A program made the position numbers and the translations under genes. Below the pieces are notes generated by a model. It searched no databases, was not told where the DNA came from, and was given only the letters and a program-made list of their open reading frames with translations. Shown piece by piece: positions 52,565 through 59,249 of a stretch of 64,000 nt of DNA (its first letter is position 1; each line of letters opens with the position of its first letter). This DNA is from Flavobacterium endoglycinae (GTDB lineage: Bacteria; Bacteroidota; Bacteroidia; Flavobacteriales; Flavobacteriaceae), in assembly GCF_017352115.1 (NCBI RefSeq), contig NZ_CP071448.1, forward strand, positions 806,001 through 870,000, read 5' to 3'.

Positions 52565-52936
52565 ATGGGAAGACTTGGAGTAACAGAATTACTAGTAATT
52601 GGAATTCCGTTTTTAGCAATTTATTTTTTACCATCAATTATTGCATTAAGTCGCAAGAAAAATAATGCTGCTGGAATAATTTTGCTGAATTTCTTTTTGG
52701 GATGGACATTTATTGGATGGATAGTTTCGTTAATTTGGGCTTGTTTAAAAGATAACGAACCTCAAACAATTGTTGTAAATAATTCTTACCCAAAACAGCA
52801 AAATTCATTAGATATAAAAAGGAATGATTTTGATGAAAAATTAGACAGTTTACAAAAACTAAAAAATTTATTGGACTCTGGTGTTTTATCTCAGGAAGAG
52901 TTTGAACAGCAAAAAGCTAAATTATTACAATTATAA
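52565..52936 (+). CDS. superinfection-immunity-type membrane protein with SHOCT tail
   Basis: 123 residues. Two N-terminal helices (GVTELLVIGIPFLAIYFLPSI and NNAAGIILLNFFLGWTFIGWIVSLIWACLK) match the superinfection immunity family, first known from phage T4 Imm. The C-terminal SLQKLKNLLDSGVLSQEEFEQQKAKLL is a SHOCT oligomerisation/DNA-mimic motif. In Bacteroidota such proteins are chromosomal; a phage-exclusion role is possible but unproven. Placed in a region of immunity-like genes. Confidence 0.82.
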   Translation: MGRLGVTELLVIGIPFLAIYFLPSIIALSRKKNNAAGIILLNFFLGWTFIGWIVSLIWACLKDNEPQTIVVNNSYPKQQNSLDIKRNDFDEKLDSLQKLKNLLDSGVLSQEEFEQQKAKLLQL

Positions 52937-53036
52937 AGCGATCAAGTCTTATCTTACTCTTTATTTACGAATAGACATTCACTTTAGCAACAATGTTTTA
53001 TTCTATTATTTTTATGACTTTTACTGGCACAAGCCA

Positions 53037-53175
53037 GATAGCGCGGATTTGCAATCCGTGCACACAAAAGCTAAACGCAATAATAGTCAATAAAAAAGCT
53101 ACAAGATTGTAGCTTTTTTTATTTTTAAAGAAATAAGTCAATCTTTACAGGCACGGATTGCAAATCCGCACTATC
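53037..53175. repeat. inverted 25-bp repeats (GCGGATTTGCAATCCGTGC) around a terminator
   Basis: Arms at 53037-53061 and 53151-53175 are complementary with one mismatch and each contains the small hairpin GGATTTGCAATCC. They bracket the terminator at 53093-53120 between the convergent genes ending at 52936 and 53253. Confidence 0.88.
53093..53120. terminator. bidirectional intrinsic terminator
   Basis: AAAAAGCTACA / TGTAGCTTTTT stem with a 4-nt loop and A/T runs, inside the inverted repeats. Confidence 0.9.
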
Positions 53176-53252
53176 ATTGCGATAACAAAAAATACTCATA
53201 TATATTAACTTAACAGCCAACAAATCTCTCCGATTATTTATATTCCTCGTCT

Positions 53253-53483
53253 TTAAATATACAAATCCTTCAAAAGTTCACTTGAAGTTGTATCAAGTGC
53301 TTTTGCCATTCTAATCAAAAGATTTATAGTAATACCCTGTTCTTTTCTTAAAATTCTTCGTACAGTGGTCTCAGTACAGTTACTTGCTTTTGCAAAAGCA
53401 CTCTTGTTTCCTGTGTATTTTTCTAGGAAAAGCTTATAAATTCTATCGACTATTTCTGCTTCTAATTTATCAATCGTCTTCAT
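53253..53483 (-). CDS. small XRE-type HTH regulator
   Basis: 76 residues from the ATG at 53483 (MKTIDKLEAEIVDRIYKLF); the longer frame from 53525 starts outside the domain and runs through the palindromic operator. The helix-turn-helix region is NKSAFAKASNCTETTVRRIL and INLLIRMAKALDTTSSELL. It is divergent from the gene at 53595 with a perfect palindrome between. The pair is a paralogue of that at 21855-22788, though this regulator lacks the C-terminal coiled coil. Confidence 0.85.
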   Translation of the reverse strand: MKTIDKLEAEIVDRIYKLFLEKYTGNKSAFAKASNCTETTVRRILRKEQGITINLLIRMAKALDTTSSELLKDLYI

Positions 53484-53523
53484 AAAACAAAGAAAATGAA
53501 GTAACCTTTTGAATCTACAAAAC

Positions 53524-53547
53524 AAATTCGACTTATAAGTCGAATTT
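53524..53547. promoter_or_regulatory. 24-bp perfect palindrome, likely XRE operator
   Basis: Core ATTCGACTTATAAGTCGAAT, extended by AA and TT to 24 bp of perfect symmetry. It sits 3 bp upstream of a TATATTTG -7 element and between the divergent regulator and small gene. It is placed to block the plus-strand promoter. Confidence 0.8.
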
Positions 53548-53550
53548 TAT

Positions 53551-53558
53551 TATATTTG
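53551..53558 (+). promoter_or_regulatory. -7 promoter element for the 53595 gene
   Basis: Exact TAnnTTTG match (TATATTTG), 36 nt before the ATG and directly after the palindrome. Confidence 0.65.
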
Positions 53559-53594
53559 CTTTATATAAGTAAATACTAAAATTAATTATAAGCG

Positions 53595-53894
53595 ATGGAA
53601 GAAAAGCTGGAGAAACGAATAAATGATCTTTTAAAATTTGCGGCCAATGTAAATTATTTCACAAAGCTTAAACCAAATCTTAAAGATCATAATTCTCTCA
53701 AAACCGATCTAACAATAACGTGTTACAACGAATTAATGCAGACGATTTTTTCTCTAATTAGAACAAGTATCAAGATCCTGCAAAATGAAGAATCTCAAAC
53801 CGCTATCGATGCCATGCTTTTACTTGAAATAGCTGTGCAGCTTCTGCCAAATGATGAAATGGAATTACTGGATGAATTGCACAAGATTTTATAA
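53595..53894 (+). CDS. hypothetical ~100-residue protein, partner of XRE regulator (paralogue of 22471)
   Basis: 99 residues, soluble and helical. The C-terminal segment IDAMLLLEIAVQLLPNDEMEL aligns with the protein at 22471, including the P-x-DEME ending. Only this shared part and the genomic layout link the two. Function unknown; partner of the regulator at 53253. The gene is followed by a REP-like repeat. Confidence 0.75.
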   Translation: MEEKLEKRINDLLKFAANVNYFTKLKPNLKDHNSLKTDLTITCYNELMQTIFSLIRTSIKILQNEESQTAIDAMLLLEIAVQLLPNDEMELLDELHKIL

Positions 53895-53927
53895 GAAATT
53901 TGCGCAGCGATGATTTGGCAAACCCGT

Positions 53928-53952
53928 TAGCGGGAATTTGCAATCCGTGCCC
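53928..53952. repeat. single copy of the GCAATCCGTGC repeat
   Basis: AGCGGGAATTTGCAATCCG followed by TGCCC, 33 nt after the stop of the 53595 gene; preceded by the small hairpin CCCGTTAGCGGG. No inverted partner nearby. Confidence 0.7.
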
Positions 53953-53987
53953 ACAACAGCAAGACAAAAAACAAATTATCAAATACA

Positions 53988-54018
53988 AAAGCTACAAAAA
54001 AACATGTAGTTTTTTTTA
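53988..54018 (+). terminator. weak intrinsic terminator
   Basis: AGCTACA (53990-53996) and TGTAGTT (54005-54011) with a T-run. Weaker than its neighbours. Confidence 0.55.
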
Positions 54019-54088
54019 TATTTGACAAAGGGTATAAATCAGAGCCATCGGATTCAAAAAATAGAAACGGTAATTAATTTTAAACAAA

Positions 54089-54634
54089 ATGAATTTAAGG
54101 ACACATCCCATGCAGACAATAGGTGATTGTGCTATTTTTGCTTTTAGATTAGAGCCAGCATCAGATGATCCGACAGAAAGATTGATGCGTTCTGTATCGA
54201 TCTTCGTGGATGGAGTTAACTTCACGGAACATGATTCGATTGTCTATGTTCCTCAGTTTATTCATTCTCTGAAACAGACTGTAAATAAGTTGAATAACAT
54301 TGATTTGAATCGATATAAGAAAATTTGGCGTGGGGAAGATCCAGAAAATATACATACCAAGTTAACTGTTGGCAATTTGATTGAAGATTCTCAATGGGCA
54401 GATATGTTGGCTGATCTGCAATTTTTGGAATTTGGTGAGACGACCTATAATTTGTTGAGTTTCTTTATTCCGCGAGACAACAATTGCTGGATAACCTGCC
54501 AATCTGTTGAAGATCCCGAGATACAAGGAAGTATTCATTCGGTTTGTATTGATTTTGATGATTTAATTAAATGTATATCAGACACTGCGGACATAATTGA
54601 AGTGGATTTTGCAAAAGTGGAAAAGAACATGTAG
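54089..54634 (+). CDS. hypothetical cytoplasmic protein
   Basis: 181 residues, no signal or membrane segment. The N-terminus MNLRTHPMQTIGDCAIFAFR is followed by TERLMRSVSIFVDGVNFTE and FHP-free, acidic helical parts. Family not recognised; looks like the small standalone proteins that act as immunity partners, but no toxin is seen. It lies 10 nt before an inverted repeat element. Confidence 0.7.
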   Translation: MNLRTHPMQTIGDCAIFAFRLEPASDDPTERLMRSVSIFVDGVNFTEHDSIVYVPQFIHSLKQTVNKLNNIDLNRYKKIWRGEDPENIHTKLTVGNLIEDSQWADMLADLQFLEFGETTYNLLSFFIPRDNNCWITCQSVEDPEIQGSIHSVCIDFDDLIKCISDTADIIEVDFAKVEKNM

Positions 54635-54643
54635 TCATACCTC

Positions 54644-54747
54644 GATAGCGCGGATTTGTAATCCGTGCCCGCAACAATATGACACTTTGTAAATCAAATA
54701 CAAACCAAACCAATCTTTACGGGCACGGATTGCAAATCCGCGCTATC
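54644..54747. repeat. inverted GCGGATTTGCAATCCGTGC repeats
   Basis: Arms at 54644-54672 and 54720-54747 are complementary over about 27 bp with one mismatch, about 47 bp apart. They start 10 nt after the stop at 54634. Same family as 53037-53175. Confidence 0.88.
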
Positions 54748-54791
54748 GGATTATGGCTCGGAAAACTTAACTAAGATCTAAAAATTTAACC

Positions 54792-55121
54792 ATGAAAAAA
54801 AGTCTCTTATTAGTAATAATGATTCTTCTTTTTGGAATATGTTTCTTATTCAATTCCTGTAAAGAAAAAAACAAAAACGAAATTAAGATTACAGAAAGCC
54901 AGGCTTTAAAAATTGCTAACCGATATGGTATTTCAGGAGATAATGTGCTCATTTATTTTAATACTTATACTTACTCCAAAACGAGTTTAGGATATAAAAA
55001 TGGAAAAAGAAAATTATACTACTGGAATGTATCAAAAGAATGTAATCATTGTCCAATGATACAAATTGATGCCGTAACTGGAAATGTGTTTTCTGAAGGT
55101 AAATATGATTACGTTCATTAA
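54792..55121 (+). CDS. small lipoprotein, PepSY-like
   Basis: 109 residues, lipobox in CFLFNSC (cysteine about residue 24). The mature part ITESQALKIANRYGISGDN and PMIQIDAVTGNVFSEGKYD resembles a single PepSY-type alpha-beta unit (E-A/S-x-A-x-x-I-A, later D-x-x-T-G-x-V). Such lipoproteins modulate peptidases or bind peptides, but this is only a fold guess. It overlaps the in-frame tail of an unlikely longer start for the next gene. Confidence 0.65.
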   Translation: MKKSLLLVIMILLFGICFLFNSCKEKNKNEIKITESQALKIANRYGISGDNVLIYFNTYTYSKTSLGYKNGKRKLYYWNVSKECNHCPMIQIDAVTGNVFSEGKYDYVH

Positions 55122-55182
55122 AATAAAATTAGCAAAAAATCGTGCAGCTTTTCTATATTTACAGAAAACAAACCAAAAAACT

Positions 55183-55383
55183 ATGACTCTAATTGCAATT
55201 TTCTTCCCGTGTGTTTCTTTCTTTTTGAGAGGGAAAATATTAACGTCGATTCTTTGTCTAATCTTGCAAGTAACCTTAATTGGCTGGATTCCTGCTGCAA
55301 TTTGGGCTGTTATTTCTTTACAGAATTCAAGAGCTGATAAACGCAATAAGCAACTAATAAAAGCGATAAAATCTAAATCTTAA
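55183..55383 (+). CDS. YqaE/Pmp3 family membrane protein
   Basis: 66 residues from the ATG at 55183; a frame beginning at 55084 would overlap the lipoprotein and remove the hydrophobic start. Two membrane helices: TLIAIFFPCVSFFLRGKIL and LCLILQVTLIGWIPAAIWAVI, with the conserved FFP, L-x-x-T-L-I-G-W-I-P-A-x-I-W-A signature of UPF0057/Pmp3, proteins linked to salt and cold stress. Confident family, unspecific role. Confidence 0.87.
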   Translation: MTLIAIFFPCVSFFLRGKILTSILCLILQVTLIGWIPAAIWAVISLQNSRADKRNKQLIKAIKSKS

Positions 55384-55724
55384 GTATAAATTAGATTTTA
55401 TTTTTGTCTTGATGACAATTAAATTACGTTTTCTAAAACTTTAAAAAAATCAAGCAATCATCACATTATTCCACATTTTTATTCTTCTGTTATTTATATG
55501 TTGGCTATTATTAAGCAATAGTTCCTCCTTGTCATATTTGGATAAATTTTTAATCATTTCATAATATTTTTTTGAGGTAATTATCTGGTGATTTGAAAGA
55601 AAAAATTTATGGTTTATCCGTAATCCAATTAGTTTTAAACAAGGTATTTTTGAGAAACAAGTTTGTTATTTATAATTCAAATTTGGAAACTCCCCAATAG
55701 TATCTTTAACTAAATTAATAGATT
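55384..55724. other. A/T-rich intergenic region, no gene seen
   Basis: No reading frame or palindrome of note. A near match to the -7 element (TATCTTTA) at 55701-55708 with an upstream TTG about 15 bp earlier may be the promoter of the next gene. Confidence 0.5.
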
Positions 55725-56252
55725 ATGAAAAAATCCACAAACAAGTATTACGGTAAATCGCTGCTTTTTGCGTTTGCATTTTCAGCATTGTTCTTATTCC
55801 AAAACTGCTCTGACGAAACTTCTGATTCAGCCAGTATTGAAAATGCGCTAAAAAAAGAATCAGTTTCTAAAGATGGTAAAACGTCAAAAACTGCTCTTAC
55901 AAACACAATAATATCATCTCAGGTAACAGCATCTGGTCCTACTTACATTCAGGGCGGAACAACCTTATTTGAATGGCAGTATACAGGAAGTATCCCTAAT
56001 CCTGATTTAAACAGCATTATCTGGTGGTATTCAAAAGTAAATAACAATGGAGAAGCTCCTTACGCTATTGGCTGGGGCGCAACTGGTTATTTTATGTCTG
56101 TACCAGATACTTATTATTCTGATCCCGGACTTCAAACTTCAAACTTTAAAATCTATCTTACTATACGTGATACTAGCGGAAACCTTTATCAAAGTTACAG
56201 TATTTACCAAATCATGAAAAAAGGAAAATATAAATTAGAAAATTCCCTTTAA
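55725..56252 (+). CDS. lipoprotein of unknown function
   Basis: 175 residues: N-terminus MKKSTNKYYGKSLLFAFAFSALFLFQNCSDETSD with lipobox LFQNC. The mature domain is beta-rich: TYIQGGTTLFEWQYTGSIPNPD, WWYSKVNNNGEAPYAIGWGATGY, and FKIYLTIRDTSGNLYQSYSI. An immunoglobulin-like surface domain is likely. No named family. Single gene with terminator. Confidence 0.75.
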   Translation: MKKSTNKYYGKSLLFAFAFSALFLFQNCSDETSDSASIENALKKESVSKDGKTSKTALTNTIISSQVTASGPTYIQGGTTLFEWQYTGSIPNPDLNSIIWWYSKVNNNGEAPYAIGWGATGYFMSVPDTYYSDPGLQTSNFKIYLTIRDTSGNLYQSYSIYQIMKKGKYKLENSL

Positions 56253-56291
56253 CAAAAAAAAGCGCAAATTCTCTAGATTTTGCGCTTTTTT
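56253..56291 (+). terminator. intrinsic terminator
   Basis: AAGCGCAAA (56260-56268) and TTTGCGCTT (56279-56287) stem with T-run. Confidence 0.92.
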
Positions 56292-56338
56292 ACTTCTTAA
56301 ACCTTAGTTAATATATGTTTTTAATATCAAAAGAAAGT

Positions 56339-56346
56339 TAAATTTG
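56339..56346 (+). promoter_or_regulatory. -7 promoter element for small ORF
   Basis: Exact TAnnTTTG match (TAAATTTG), ending only 8 nt before an ATG at 56355. If used, the transcript would be nearly leaderless. Confidence 0.5.
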
Positions 56347-56354
56347 TTTTCTTT

Positions 56355-56519
56355 ATGGAAACTAACCTCAAACAGAACCTACAAAACCTCACAACTGAAT
56401 TGCTAAAAATGGCAAACTTGTATTGCTGGAATAGTATTTCAAAAAATACAGTTTTTATTTTGTCTAATATCTCTGAGATTAAAGAAGATAACTTTAAAAA
56501 AAATTATACTAATTCGTAG
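56355..56519 (+). CDS. 54-residue small protein or N-terminal gene fragment
   Basis: ATG at 56355, stop TAG at 56517. Begins METNLKQNLQNLTTELLKMA and includes LYCWNSISKNTVFILSNISE, a helical, amphipathic composition that looks protein-like. It has its own -7 element. It may be a complete small protein or the first part of a longer, truncated gene. Function unknown. Confidence 0.5.
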   Translation: METNLKQNLQNLTTELLKMANLYCWNSISKNTVFILSNISEIKEDNFKKNYTNS

Positions 56520-56537
56520 ACAGAAACTATCTACATC

Positions 56538-57188
56538 ATGCAAACAAGGAAACAAGAATATAGACAATTTTTAAATGACAATTTCAAGGGACTAAAACTA
56601 CGAAAGCCTTTGTTTTATAATTGGCATTTTGCACTTCGTTTTAACTTACAAGAAGGCCGCACTAATACAGACGAATATTTTAAAGAAGCAACGAGAAGAG
56701 CCACAACAATATTTGAAAGTGCTTTTGATAACTCGGACAAAATCTTTTTGGTTTTTATGGATTTCAAATACAGACGTAGAAAAATAAGACTTTCAAATTT
56801 TCTATTTAATCAAGTTGACAATCTTGAAAAATCAGAAATTTGTTTTTCAAAAGAAATGAATCTGTATGAACCAAGTTCAAAATTTGACATTAGAAATATT
56901 GCAATCATTAAAGCAACAGCTGATAGAATTAATTATAAAATGGTCTTAAAAGCAATCTGCCATTCTGATTTTCCTTTGAGAGAACCTAGACTGGATCAAA
57001 AAGGAGCTTTTACAGAAAAAGAAATTTACTTTATAAACATTGATAAAAAGATAATACTTAACATGTACGATGATAGAGGACTTGATCTTATTTCTGCAGA
57101 CAAAAAAAATCTCAGACAAATTTATAAAGATCACGAAGAATGGCTACTTGATTATGACAGAGAACAAATCAATAGCCAATTCAAGTAA
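56538..57188 (+). CDS. DUF3885 domain protein
   Basis: 216 residues, no signal peptide. The C-terminal DUF3885 pattern is clear: FINIDKKIILNMYDDRGLDL...LRQIYKDHEEWLLDYDREQI (about residues 155-210). DUF3885 proteins occur near polymorphic-toxin immunity genes and may serve as immunity proteins; none is shown here. The N-terminal 60 residues include an FEEATRRATTIFE-like helix. Neighbours include decayed genes, typical of such accessory sites. Confidence 0.75.
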   Translation: MQTRKQEYRQFLNDNFKGLKLRKPLFYNWHFALRFNLQEGRTNTDEYFKEATRRATTIFESAFDNSDKIFLVFMDFKYRRRKIRLSNFLFNQVDNLEKSEICFSKEMNLYEPSSKFDIRNIAIIKATADRINYKMVLKAICHSDFPLREPRLDQKGAFTEKEIYFINIDKKIILNMYDDRGLDLISADKKNLRQIYKDHEEWLLDYDREQINSQFK

Positions 57189-57203
57189 AAAATATCGAAA
57201 TAA

Positions 57204-57418
57204 TGGAAAAAAAACAGAACCTAAAAAAACAATCTTGGCTCACTACAATTGTTGAAATCATACTTGAGTTTATCTTACCTTAAAACCAATAAACCCAAAA
57301 TGACAAAAACCGAAATTTCTAAGGTTTTTGAAAAATTACATTTGCAGAATCACTTTCCTGATTTTACATCAAATATCCTGATGCTTTTCCATATGATAAG
57401 TTAAATATCATTCTTTAA
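57204..57418 (+). pseudogene. remnants of two small genes
   Basis: A 26-residue ORF at 57204-57284 (MEKKQNLKKQSWLTTIVEII) and a 34-residue ORF at 57300-57404 (MTKTEISKVFEKLHLQNHFPDF). The latter switches frame: the reading YIKYPDAFPYDKLNI continues in another frame to 57418. This points to a frameshifted, truncated gene. No family recognised. Confidence 0.55.
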
Positions 57419-57457
57419 AGAAAAACAAATTATCTTTATGTGATAATTTATAGCGAT

Positions 57458-57868
57458 ATGAAAGTACATACTACAAATTATTTTGACACTTTTATTGAAG
57501 TAGCAGAAGATACAAAAGTAGATCACGGAATTATACCACCCAGTAAAGACAAGAAAACCATTGCAGAAATGCAATACGAGCTTATTGCTAAAAATCCCTA
57601 TCAATTTACTTCTGATGATATTCTTTTTCAGGTTTTTGCTGATCGAAAAGATTTAACAAAAAATGAATACGAAAAAGCTCGAGAACAATTTTTCTCAAAA
57701 GGACAAGCTTGCTTTCGCGCTTCACCTCTTACCAAAACATACGGATTTGGTATTCATAACAATCATAATGGAAAAATTGCGCTTTTCGGAATGGAAACTG
57801 ATGAATATCAAAAGTTTATCAAGGACCCAAAAGTAAAAAAAGTAAAAGCGATGAAATCAAGCAGATAA
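57458..57868 (+). CDS. DUF6157 family protein
   Basis: 136 residues from the ATG at 57458; an upstream GTG would add residues without support. It is recognised by MKVHTTNYFDTFIEVAEDTKV, KTIAEMQYELIAKNPYQFTSDDILF, and GQACFRASPLTKTYGFGIHNNHNGKIALF. DUF6157 proteins are small, single-domain, of unknown function and widespread. It is intact between two decayed genes. Confidence 0.85.
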   Translation: MKVHTTNYFDTFIEVAEDTKVDHGIIPPSKDKKTIAEMQYELIAKNPYQFTSDDILFQVFADRKDLTKNEYEKAREQFFSKGQACFRASPLTKTYGFGIHNNHNGKIALFGMETDEYQKFIKDPKVKKVKAMKSSR

Positions 57869-57902
57869 ATTATTTAGAATACAAACAATATACTCAAATA
57901 TT

Positions 57903-58041
57903 ATGGAAAACTTTGACTGGACTTCTTTCACCAAAAAAATAGCTGTAAAAATCTAAGATTCAGGACATTTACAACGCTTGGACAAAAGCCGATGAATTAC
58001 AAAGATGGTTTCTTGAAAAAGTTTCTTCAATCTTCATCTAG
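57903..58041 (+). pseudogene. frameshifted SRPBCC/AHSA1-type fragment
   Basis: Opens MENFDWTSFTKKIAVK, then a stop TAA; the next frame continues SKIQDIYNAWTKADELQRWF LEKVSS before a TAG at 58039-58041. Together the two frames give the N-terminal part of an SRPBCC/START-like protein (I-x-D-I-Y-x-A-W-T-x-x-D-E-L-x-x-W-F). One indel near 57951 breaks the gene; the C-terminal part is gone. Confidence 0.75.
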
Positions 58042-58123
58042 ACTTTGAAAATTTCTCTCATTTTTCATTTGCATTTAGAAAATTGTTCAGACATTCGCCT
58101 AAAGCATTGATTAATAAAATAAC

Positions 58124-59110
58124 ATGACTAAAAAACTAGCACTACTTCTTTTAATACTGATTTATGGTTGCAACGCTGATATAAATGATAGAGATAAAAG
58201 AAACGAAAATTGGGTATACTGGTTAGATTCAAAAACTGGTAAATCATCTTGGATTCCAGTAAGCGACCAAACAACAGTAAAAGACGGAAAATATATTTCA
58301 TTTTATTCTGAAGGAACCATTTATGAAAAAGGGAAATTAAAAAACGGAAAAAATATTGATACAATTTACTGGTACGATCAAAATGAAAAACTCATACACT
58401 ACGCTTTGGTTAAATCTGGGAAATTTATCCAGTATTATGTAAATGATGGACCTTATATTTCATATTTCCAAGATGGAAAAGTTTTTGAAAAAGGCATCGT
58501 AAAAAATCATAAAATAAAAGATCAATGGACAAGATATTTTAATAATGGAAATATAGAATGGAGTATCGATTTTAAAGATGGTACCGGTCTAAAAACATGG
58601 TATTTTGAAGATGGACAAATATCCGCAAAGACTGCATATATTAAAAACAAACTTAGTGGGCAAAATAAACATTGGTTTGAAAACGGTCAAGTGAAAGAAA
58701 TCTCATACTGGACTAACGGAATGCAAACTGGTTTATTTGAATGTTACTTTGAAAATGGAAAACTTGAACAACGAACGAATTGGAAAAATGATGAACCAGA
58801 AGGTCTGAGTGAACGCTGGTATAATAACGGTCAAAAAAAGAACATTCAGTTTTTTAAGGGAGGACTCATTGATGGAAATGGTAAACAATGGCATCCCAAC
58901 GGTAAATTACAAGTAGATCTAAATTATATTTCTGGAAAAAAGAATGGAAAAGCTCTTAAATATCATGAAAACGGAAATCTTCAAGTTGAAGGAAATTATA
59001 AAAACGATGAGCAAGATGGAGTTTGGAAATGGTATGATGAAAATGGGAAATTTATCCAAAAAGATATTTATGTCAATGGAAAATTAATTGAAATTCAAAA
59101 TAATTTATAA
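58124..59110 (+). CDS. YwqK/MORN-repeat lipoprotein
   Basis: 328 residues with lipobox LIYGCNAD. The mature protein is built of about 9 MORN-like units of the type G-K-x-x-x-W-Y-E-N-G-Q-x-x (FENGQVKEISYWTNGMQTGL, YFENGKLEQRTNWKNDEPEG, YNNGQKKNIQFFKGGL). This is the YwqK family, which in Bacillus accompanies toxins as an antitoxin; in Bacteroidota lipid-anchored forms are common and their partners unknown. No toxin gene is adjacent. Confidence 0.87.
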   Translation: MTKKLALLLLILIYGCNADINDRDKRNENWVYWLDSKTGKSSWIPVSDQTTVKDGKYISFYSEGTIYEKGKLKNGKNIDTIYWYDQNEKLIHYALVKSGKFIQYYVNDGPYISYFQDGKVFEKGIVKNHKIKDQWTRYFNNGNIEWSIDFKDGTGLKTWYFEDGQISAKTAYIKNKLSGQNKHWFENGQVKEISYWTNGMQTGLFECYFENGKLEQRTNWKNDEPEGLSERWYNNGQKKNIQFFKGGLIDGNGKQWHPNGKLQVDLNYISGKKNGKALKYHENGNLQVEGNYKNDEQDGVWKWYDENGKFIQKDIYVNGKLIEIQNNL

Positions 59111-59175
59111 CACTTACATAATTATGAATAAATAAAGTGATGGTTTATTTTCATAATTAAAAACTTAAATCATAT

Positions 59176-59207
59176 CATCTAAGCACCTTTGCCTCTTTGC
59201 CCCTTCC
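59176..59207. repeat. period-8 array upstream of topB
   Basis: CATCTAAG, CACCTTTG, CCTCTTTG and CCCCTTCC in register; on the other strand the units are CAAAGNNN-like. About 40 bp before the topB ATG. Confidence 0.6.
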
Positions 59208-59249
59208 AAGAAAAATCCCTAATTTCGCTTTAAATAAGAAAAGGAGAAA

